Source: Ralstonia pickettii DTP0602 (lineage in GTDB: Bacteria > Pseudomonadota > Gammaproteobacteria > Burkholderiales > Burkholderiaceae). From it: a DNA stretch of 64,000 bases. This document shows positions 56,931 to 64,000 of the stretch, piece by piece (the stretch's first letter is position 1; each line of letters opens with the position of its first letter). The notes beneath the pieces are model-generated. The model saw only the letters and a list, made by a program, of their open reading frames with translations, was not told the DNA's origin and made no database searches. The position numbers and the translations under genes were made by a program. The DNA lies in NCBI GenBank assembly GCA_000471925.1, contig CP006668.1, forward strand, positions 310,001 to 374,000, read 5' to 3'.

Positions 56931-57875
56931 ATGTTGGATATACGGCAACTTCACTATTTCGTCGCGGTGGCCGAGGACGAGCACGTGGGCCGGGCCGCCG
57001 AGCGCCTGCATATCTCGCAATCCCCGCTGAGCCGGCAGATCGCGCAGCTCGAGGACAAGCTCGGGCTTATGCTGTTCGAGCGCTCCCAGCAGCGCATCCG
57101 CCTCACGCCCGACGGACGCACGTTCCTGGCGGAGACCAAGGCCTTCCTGACCCATGCCAACCGGCTTGAATCGCTGGCGCGGCGCCTTGGCAAGGGCGAC
57201 GAGGGCGGGCTGTGCATCGGCTACCTGGAATACGCGATGCATTCAGGCGTGCTGCCCAATGCGCTGCGCGCCTTGCGCGCCGAGCGGCCCGCGGTCCACA
57301 TCGCGCTCTACAACTACAACTCGGCCGCGCAGATCGAGGGCTTGCGCCAGCGCAGCCTCGACATCGCCCTGGTCTGCGAGCCGCCCGCGCCCGACGATCC
57401 CGACCTCGAGTGCGCGCAGGTGCTCAACGATCCGATGCTGCTCGCGATGCCCGAGGGCCATCCGCTGGCCGCTGTCGCGCAGCTGACGCCCGAGGATTTG
57501 GCCGTGCAGAAGTGGATCGGCGTGATGCACAAGGAGAACGCGCTGGGCCATGATCCCTTTATCGCTGCCTGCGCGCGCGCCGGCTTCACACCCGCGATCA
57601 CGATGGAGGCCACCGAGCCGCTGGCCGCGCTCGGACTGGTTGCCGCCGGGCTCGGCGTGACCATGATCCAGCAGAGCCTGCGCCACCAGGCACCGGGCGG
57701 CGTGGTGCTGCACGACCTGTCGTGGTTCACGTACCGCACGCCGCTGTGGGCCGCCTGGCACAAGGTCAACCTGCGCCCGCTGGTGGAGATTTTCCGCAAG
57801 ACGCTGCTGGCCACGAGTGCCGACGCGCTCGCCGGCACGCCGGCCTATCCGCGCCTGACGCCGGCTGCGGCGTGA
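56931..57875 (+). CDS. LysR-type regulator
   Basis: A 314-residue LysR protein. MLDIRQLHYFVAVAEDEHVGRAAERLHISQSPLSRQIAQLE is a classical winged HTH of the CynR/CatR-like type. The ligand domain contains LAMPEGHPLAAV near 170 and GLGVTMIQQS near 250. It is divergent from the aldo/keto reductase, with a candidate binding site in the 102-base gap. It is likely to activate that gene and itself. The effector is unknown. Confidence 0.86.
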   Translation: MLDIRQLHYFVAVAEDEHVGRAAERLHISQSPLSRQIAQLEDKLGLMLFERSQQRIRLTPDGRTFLAETKAFLTHANRLESLARRLGKGDEGGLCIGYLEYAMHSGVLPNALRALRAERPAVHIALYNYNSAAQIEGLRQRSLDIALVCEPPAPDDPDLECAQVLNDPMLLAMPEGHPLAAVAQLTPEDLAVQKWIGVMHKENALGHDPFIAACARAGFTPAITMEATEPLAALGLVAAGLGVTMIQQSLRHQAPGGVVLHDLSWFTYRTPLWAAWHKVNLRPLVEIFRKTLLATSADALAGTPAYPRLTPAAA

Positions 57876-58078
57876 GCGGCTCGGCGTGCACCTGTACTTC
57901 CCGAGCCGCCGCCAGTCATCTCCTGCCTTTGCGTTGCTGGGATGCCTTGCGCTATCGCGCTTGATGTGGCGGACGTTGGTCAGGGTTTTCCCTGCGTAGC
58001 CTGTGGCCCGTGCAGAGCGCGCACCTCGTGCCGGCCCGGCCAGTTCCGATTTCCGTAAGGATCCGCGTCGCGGCTTAA

Positions 58079-58107
58079 TTGACGCTCGGTCCCCGTCTTC
58101 TTATCGT
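58079..58107 (+). promoter_or_regulatory. sigma-70 promoter candidate for malonate operon
   Basis: TTGACG at 58079-58084 and TATCGT at 58102-58107 are separated by 17 bases, the ideal spacing. Transcription would start near 58114. It reads towards matC. The -10 match is moderate. Confidence 0.45.
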
Positions 58108-58191
58108 TGGTCCCATAACAGCAAAGCTGAAATGACGACCGGCCTGCGCGATTCTCCTGCGGGCTGTATCGCGCTATCCCAGGAGACAGAC

Positions 58192-58224
58192 GTGACCATC
58201 CACAGCATCCCCACCTCGCCGTAG
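58192..58224 (+). CDS. possible ten-residue leader peptide
   Basis: GTG at 58192 lies six bases after AGGAGAC and is followed by nine codons (V T I H S I P T S P) and TAG. A GC-rich hairpin starts two bases after the stop. The arrangement resembles a leader peptide whose translation affects a downstream structure. It is too short for any coding statistic, so it may be accidental. Confidence 0.35.
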   Translation: MTIHSIPTSP

Positions 58225-58225
58225 C

Positions 58226-58244
58226 GGCCGCCCCGGGGGCGGCC
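58226..58244 (+). repeat. GC-rich palindrome after mini-ORF
   Basis: GGCCGCCCC-G-GGGGCGGCC is a perfect 19-base inverted repeat, giving a very stable stem-loop 90 bases before matC. No T-run follows. It could act as an attenuator or RNA-processing signal with the mini-ORF upstream. Confidence 0.55.
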
Positions 58245-58334
58245 CGCGCTTCCGGCACTCCCTGCCAAAGCACTTCCTTCGCTTGACCCACCAAGCGGCG
58301 GGCGCCCCTGCGCGCCTTCCGCGACGGAGACGCT

Positions 58335-59738
58335 ATGTCGCAACACCTGATTTCCATCTCTGTCCTGGCGCTGATGTTTGTCATCGCCACGGTCCTGCCC
58401 ATCAATATGGGCGCGCTGGCCTTCGTCGGCGCGTTCCTGGTCGGCACCCTGGTTGCCGCGATGCCGGCCAAGGGTATCCTGGCCGGCTTCCCCGCCGACC
58501 TGTTCCTGACGCTGGTCGGCATCACTTACCTGTTCGCTGTGGCGCAGAACAACGGCACCATCGACTGGCTGGTGAGGCTTGCGGTGCGCGCCGTGGGCGG
58601 CCGGATCGCGGCGATTCCGTGGATCATGTTCATGATCGCGGCGGTGCTGACCTCGGTCGGCGCGGTCAGCCCGGCAGCGGTGGCGATCATTGCGCCGATC
58701 GCGCTGGGGTTTGCCGCGCGCTATGGCATCAATCCGCTGCTGATGGGGCTGATGGTGATCCACGGTGCGCAGGGCGGCGGCTTCTCGCCGATCAGCATCT
58801 ATGGCGGCATCACCAACAAGATCGTGCAGAAGGCGGGCCTGCCGCTGAACGAGATGGCGACGGCCTTTGCCAGCCTGGGTGTCAACCTTGCCGTGGCCGC
58901 GGGACTGTTCGTCGCATTCGGCGGCCTGCGCCTGATGCGGCAATCGGCGCCGGCGGCAGCACCGCAGGCGGCCGCCGACGGTGTGCTGGCCATGAGCCCT
59001 CCCTTCGGCGCACACACCGTGCCGGCGCAGGGCGCGCAGATCTATGGCGATGCCGAGGCCGAGGCCGGCATGGAAGAGCGGAAGACGATGGCACGCGACC
59101 GCGGGTCGATGCTCGAAGGCAATGCCGCCAGCACCGCCGAGGCGCCGGCCGGCCTCTACCAGTACCTGACCGTGGCCGGCCTGGTGGCGCTGGCTGTCCT
59201 GACCCTCTACTTCAAGCTCGATATCGGCTTTGTCTCGCTGACCATCGCGCTGCTGCTCACGCTGATGGCGCCGGAACTGCAGAAGCGCGCACTGAGCCAG
59301 GTGTCGTGGCCCGAGATCATGCTGATCGTCGGCGTCAGCACCTACGTGGGCGTGATGGACAAGATGGGCACGATCGATTTCGTCGGCCACAGCGTGGCCC
59401 ACCTGACCTCGCCGCTGATGGCGGCGCTGCTGCTGTGCTTCGTAGGAGCGGTGGTGTCGGCGTTCGCATCGTCGACCGCGGTGCTGGGCTCGCTGATCCC
59501 GCTTGCCGTGCCGTTCCTGCAGCAAGGCTCCGACGTCAGCGCGATCGGCTTTATCGCGGCGATGGCGGTGTCTTCGACGATCGTGGATGTGAGCCCGTTC
59601 TCGACCAACGGTGCGCTGGTACTGGCCAACGCCCAGGGCGTGGACCGGCAGGCCTTCTTCCGCAAGCTGATGATCTATGGCGCGCTGGTGACCGTGATTG
59701 CGCCGGTCGTGCTGTGGTTCATCTTCGTTGTGCTCTGA
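58335..59738 (+). CDS. matC: MatC-type malonate/dicarboxylate permease
   Basis: A 467-residue inner-membrane transporter with about 11 hydrophobic segments. The N-terminal third (LVGITYLFAVAQNNGTIDWLVR, SVGAVSPAAVAIIAPIALGFAARYG, GAQGGGFSPISIYGGITNKIV) is the MatC N-terminal domain. A long, charged cytoplasmic loop at about residues 200-275 (including GAHTVPAQGAQIYGDAEAEAG) separates it from the second half, where STIVDVSPFSTNGAL near 425 repeats the substrate-site motif. MatC proteins carry malonate. GGAG lies five bases upstream of ATG 58335. The following acetyl-CoA synthetase, mdcR and mdcA strongly support malonate as the substrate. Confidence 0.83.
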   Translation: MSQHLISISVLALMFVIATVLPINMGALAFVGAFLVGTLVAAMPAKGILAGFPADLFLTLVGITYLFAVAQNNGTIDWLVRLAVRAVGGRIAAIPWIMFMIAAVLTSVGAVSPAAVAIIAPIALGFAARYGINPLLMGLMVIHGAQGGGFSPISIYGGITNKIVQKAGLPLNEMATAFASLGVNLAVAAGLFVAFGGLRLMRQSAPAAAPQAAADGVLAMSPPFGAHTVPAQGAQIYGDAEAEAGMEERKTMARDRGSMLEGNAASTAEAPAGLYQYLTVAGLVALAVLTLYFKLDIGFVSLTIALLLTLMAPELQKRALSQVSWPEIMLIVGVSTYVGVMDKMGTIDFVGHSVAHLTSPLMAALLLCFVGAVVSAFASSTAVLGSLIPLAVPFLQQGSDVSAIGFIAAMAVSSTIVDVSPFSTNGALVLANAQGVDRQAFFRKLMIYGALVTVIAPVVLWFIFVVL

Positions 59739-59771
59739 GTTCCTTCCATCGCCTACACCAGACTCGAAAAC

Positions 59772-61754
<1,983 letters not shown>

Positions 61755-61818
61755 CCATGCGAACCAGCCGCCACGCGGCTAAGATAGGAGGCCGCCCCCC
61801 ACACCCGAGCCCAGCACC

Positions 61819-62736
61819 ATGAGAATCCGCATTGGCGAAGAGATCACCTTCCGCAAACTCGAAGCCCTGCTGGCGTTCATGGAATCGGGCAACCTGGCCA
61901 AGGCGGCCGAGATCCTGGACACCAGCACGGTCAGCGTGCACCGTGCGCTGCATTCGCTGGAGGAGGGCACCAGTTGCGCGCTGTTCCGGCATGAGGGCCG
62001 CAACCTGATCCCGACCGATGCGGCCTATGTGCTGGCGGATACGGCAAGAGAAGTGCTCAAGACCATGGCCGACGGCATCCGCGCCACGCGCGAGGCCGCC
62101 GGCTATTCGGCCGACCAGCTCAAGATCGGCTCGCTCTATTCACTGACGGTCCAGACCGTGCCCAAGATCGTGATCGGGCTGAAGCTGCGGCGCCCGGAGC
62201 TGCAGACCGAACTCGTGCTGGGCTCCAATGCGGACCTGCTGCAAAAGCTCAAGCAAGGCTCGATCGACGCCACGCTGATGGCGGTGCCCGAGCCGGATCC
62301 GGATATCGAATCGATCCCGCTGTTCGAGGACGATATCTTCTTTGCGGCGCCGGCCAACTCCCCTTATGCCTCGATGCCGGCGGTCGACCTGCGCGCCTGC
62401 CGCGACGAACCATTTGTCGCGCTGAGCGAGGGTTTCGTCACCTATCATGGATTTGTCGAGGCGTTCCGGATCGCGGAGTTCACGCCGAATCTCGTCATGA
62501 AGGTGGGCGATATCTTCTCGCTGATGAACCTGGTGGGCGGCGGCATCGGCTGCACGCTGCTGCCCGGCCGGGTCCGGGGCGTGTATTCGCGCAACGTGGC
62601 GTTCGTGCCACTGACCGGCGAGTACGACATCAAGCAGAGCATCGGCCTGAGCTTCCTGCGCCGCCGCGAACGCGATCCCAACCTGCTGGCGCTGGCCGCG
62701 GTGTGCCGCATGGCCATGCGCGAGACGGACCAATAG
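61819..62736 (+). CDS. mdcR: MdcR-type LysR regulator of malonate utilisation
   Basis: A 305-residue LysR protein. The HTH reads EEITFRKLEALLAFMESGNLAKAAEILDTSTVSVHRALHSLEEG, followed by CALFRHEGRNLIPT, which are MdcR hallmarks (TSTVSVHRALHSLEEG). The ligand domain covers about residues 92-295. MdcR proteins activate malonate decarboxylase genes in response to malonate. It lies 64 bases after acs and 135 before mdcA, in the same direction. An inverted repeat before mdcA is its likely target. Confidence 0.9.
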   Translation: MRIRIGEEITFRKLEALLAFMESGNLAKAAEILDTSTVSVHRALHSLEEGTSCALFRHEGRNLIPTDAAYVLADTAREVLKTMADGIRATREAAGYSADQLKIGSLYSLTVQTVPKIVIGLKLRRPELQTELVLGSNADLLQKLKQGSIDATLMAVPEPDPDIESIPLFEDDIFFAAPANSPYASMPAVDLRACRDEPFVALSEGFVTYHGFVEAFRIAEFTPNLVMKVGDIFSLMNLVGGGIGCTLLPGRVRGVYSRNVAFVPLTGEYDIKQSIGLSFLRRRERDPNLLALAAVCRMAMRETDQ

Positions 62737-62763
62737 GGCGCCGGGGCCGCTTCCAGCCTTGCT

Positions 62764-62785
62764 GCTGGCCTCGCTTCCGGCCAGC
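62764..62785 (+). terminator. hairpin after mdcR
   Basis: GCTGGCC, loop TCGCTTCC, GGCCAGC forms a 7-bp stem 27 bases after the mdcR stop, followed by a T-poor sequence and CTCCCCCC. It may reduce read-through into mdcA, which has its own operator. Weak evidence. Confidence 0.35.
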
Positions 62786-62822
62786 GTAACGGTTCTCCCC
62801 CCGGCGTGATTGTTCGGTGACC

Positions 62823-62841
62823 TCCACCTGTTTAAGGTGGA
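62823..62841. promoter_or_regulatory. inverted repeat before mdcA, probable MdcR site
   Basis: TCCACCT-GTTTA-AGGTGGA has perfect 7-bp arms, centred 40 bases upstream of the mdcA start. The T-to-A spacing suits a LysR-type site, and mdcR is the gene directly upstream. Confidence 0.6.
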
Positions 62842-62871
62842 CCCATCAGACAGACGTCAGCCGGAGATGCG

Positions 62872-64000
62872 ATGACCACCACCAGCACGGGCCGCCAATG
62901 GAACACCCGCAGGGAAGCCAAGGCGCGCCGCAAGCAGAACGCCGCCGCGATCGCGCAGGGCAAGCTGGTCCCGACCAGCGATATCGTGCCCTTCCTGGAG
63001 GCCGTGCTGCTTCCGGGCGACCGCGTGGTGCTCGAGGGCAACAACCAGAAGCAGGCTGACTTCCTGTCGCGCTCGCTGGCGCAGGTCGATCCCGCGCGCG
63101 TGAACGCGCTGCACATGATCATTCCCAGCGTCAGCCGGGTCGAGCACCTGGACCTGTTCGAGCGCGGCATCGCGCGCAAGCTGGATTTCTCGTACGCCGG
63201 CGCGCAGAGCATCCGCATCTCGCAGTTCCTGGAAGACGGGCAGCTCGAAGTGGGTGCGATCCACACCTATATCGAACTCTATGCGCGGCTGTATGTGGAC
63301 CTGGTTCCCAACGTCGTGCTGATCGCCGGATACAAGGCCGATCGCGACGGCAATCTCTACACCGGCCCGAGCACCGAAGACACGCCGGCACTCGTCGAGG
63401 CCGCCGCCTTCCGCGACGGCCTGGTCATCGCGCAAGTCAACGAGATCGTCGACGACCCCGCCGGCCTGCCGCGCGTGGACGTGCCGGGCTCCTGGATCGA
63501 CTACGTGGTGCAAGCGGACAAGCCCTTCTTCTGCGAACCGCTGTTCACGCGCGACCCGCGCCTGATCAAGCCGGTCCACGTGCTGATGGCGATGATGGCG
63601 ATCCGCGGCATCTACGAGCGCCACCAGGTGCAGTCGCTCAACCACGGCATTGGCTTCAACACCGCGGCGATCGAACTGATCTTGCCTACCTATGGCGAGT
63701 CGCTGGGGCTGAAAGGCAAGATCTGCAAGTACTGGACCCTCAACCCGCATCCGACGCTGATCCCTGCCATCGAGACCGGCTGGGTCGAGAGCGTGCACAG
63801 CTTTGGCAGCGAACTGGGCATGGAGGCTTATGTTGCCGCAAGGCCGGATGTCTTCTTCACCGGTGCGGATGGTTCGATGCGCTCGAACCGTGCCTTCTGC
63901 CAGCTTGCCGGCCAGTACGCGGTGGACCTCTTCATCGGCTCGACCCTGCAGATCGACGGCGACGGCCACTCGTCCACGGTGACCCGCGGGCGCCTGTCGG
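62872..64000 (+). CDS. mdcA: malonate decarboxylase alpha subunit (partial, runs off window)
   Basis: The first 376 residues of MdcA are present; the full protein is usually about 550. It has WNTRREAKARRKQNAAAIAQGK, then VVLEGNNQKQADFLSRSLAQVDP. RVNALHMIIPSVSRVEHLDLFE, GFNTAAIELILPTYG near 262 and CKYWTLNPHPTLIPA near 285 follow. MdcA is the acetyl-S-ACP:malonate ACP transferase that loads malonate onto the acyl carrier subunit. GGAG stands five bases before ATG 62872. The remaining mdc genes should follow outside the window. The frame is open to the edge. Confidence 0.93.
   Translation, partial: MTTTSTGRQWNTRREAKARRKQNAAAIAQGKLVPTSDIVPFLEAVLLPGDRVVLEGNNQKQADFLSRSLAQVDPARVNALHMIIPSVSRVEHLDLFERGIARKLDFSYAGAQSIRISQFLEDGQLEVGAIHTYIELYARLYVDLVPNVVLIAGYKADRDGNLYTGPSTEDTPALVEAAAFRDGLVIAQVNEIVDDPAGLPRVDVPGSWIDYVVQADKPFFCEPLFTRDPRLIKPVHVLMAMMAIRGIYERHQVQSLNHGIGFNTAAIELILPTYGESLGLKGKICKYWTLNPHPTLIPAIETGWVESVHSFGSELGMEAYVAARPDVFFTGADGSMRSNRAFCQLAGQYAVDLFIGSTLQIDGDGHSSTVTRGRLS

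Larger units (their letters stand above)
57876..58334. other. 459-base leader region of malonate operon
   Basis: This gap follows the LysR gene and precedes matC. It contains a promoter candidate at 58079-58107, a ten-codon open frame with a good ribosome site at 58192, and a GC-rich hairpin at 58226-58244. A transcript from the promoter would have an untranslated leader of about 220 bases. No longer gene is credible in it. Confidence 0.55.

Overview
The window is GC-rich, densely coded DNA that looks like the secondary chromosome (or a megaplasmid) of a soil betaproteobacterium close to Cupriavidus/Ralstonia. The grounds are a chlorophenol-type cluster closely resembling tcp/had of C. pinatubonensis JMP134 and R. 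pickettii, four orphan Bug-type (tripartite tricarboxylate receptor) periplasmic proteins, a matC-acs-mdcR-mdcA malonate block, and many LysR, GntR and MarR regulators next to small catabolic operons. No rRNA, tRNA, CRISPR array or phage genes were seen. One insertion sequence (IS4 family) and one decayed TRAP-transporter locus are the clear traces of genome rearrangement.

Layout. 1-5762: a RibF-like FAD synthetase (cut by the window edge), a LysR regulator, and a flavin reductase - HpaB-type monooxygenase - nitroreductase-like quinone reductase - hydroxyquinol dioxygenase operon. 5899-7236: two secreted proteins, one Asn/Val-rich and one DUF2092 lipoprotein. 7499-11057: argininosuccinate-lyase-like enzyme plus Bug receptor, with a divergent LysR. 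11106-13577: SnoaL-like protein, MarR regulator with a striking promoter/operator, and a stand-alone IscS paralogue. 13947-23309: a ten-gene operon (flavin reductase, second HpaB-type monooxygenase, cupin, amidase, FAH-like DUF2848 protein, complete branched-chain-type ABC importer). This is the best candidate for an undescribed catabolic system. 23338-24836: the IS4 element, inserted into the loop of the terminator that closes that operon. 24873-26404: DadA-type oxidase under a tandem glycine riboswitch. 26684-30718: TonB receptor, His/Cys-decorated beta-propeller and thioredoxin-like protein, probably a metal-related export/uptake module.

31603-35142: DJ-1/PfpI protein and a MalT-type LuxR regulator. 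35186-42186: quinone oxidoreductase, ActP-type symporter with DUF485 partner, acyl-CoA ligase, and divergent SDR and ACAD10/LvaA-like phosphotransferase, a set suggestive of (hydroxy)acid catabolism. 42198-45128: a Cys-rich BTRD1-repeat secreted protein and two unassigned envelope proteins. 45135-49825: lyase - Bug receptor - fumarase operon with a divergent GntR regulator and two identical operator palindromes. 49863-51344: pseudogene remnants. 51429-55236: two Bug receptors and a GntR regulator divergent from a PDC-lactonase-like amidohydrolase. 55372-57875: MoaF-like protein, aldo/keto reductase and LysR. 58335-64000: malonate permease, acetyl-CoA synthetase, MdcR and the start of malonate decarboxylase.

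The recurring logic is a periplasmic receptor or importer, one or two signature enzymes and a local regulator. The enzymes mostly lead to fumarate, maleylacetate or acetyl-CoA, so the region reads as a set of plug-in pathways for organic acids and aromatics feeding central metabolism. Assignments rest on reading the sequence and remembered family features; no database search was possible.
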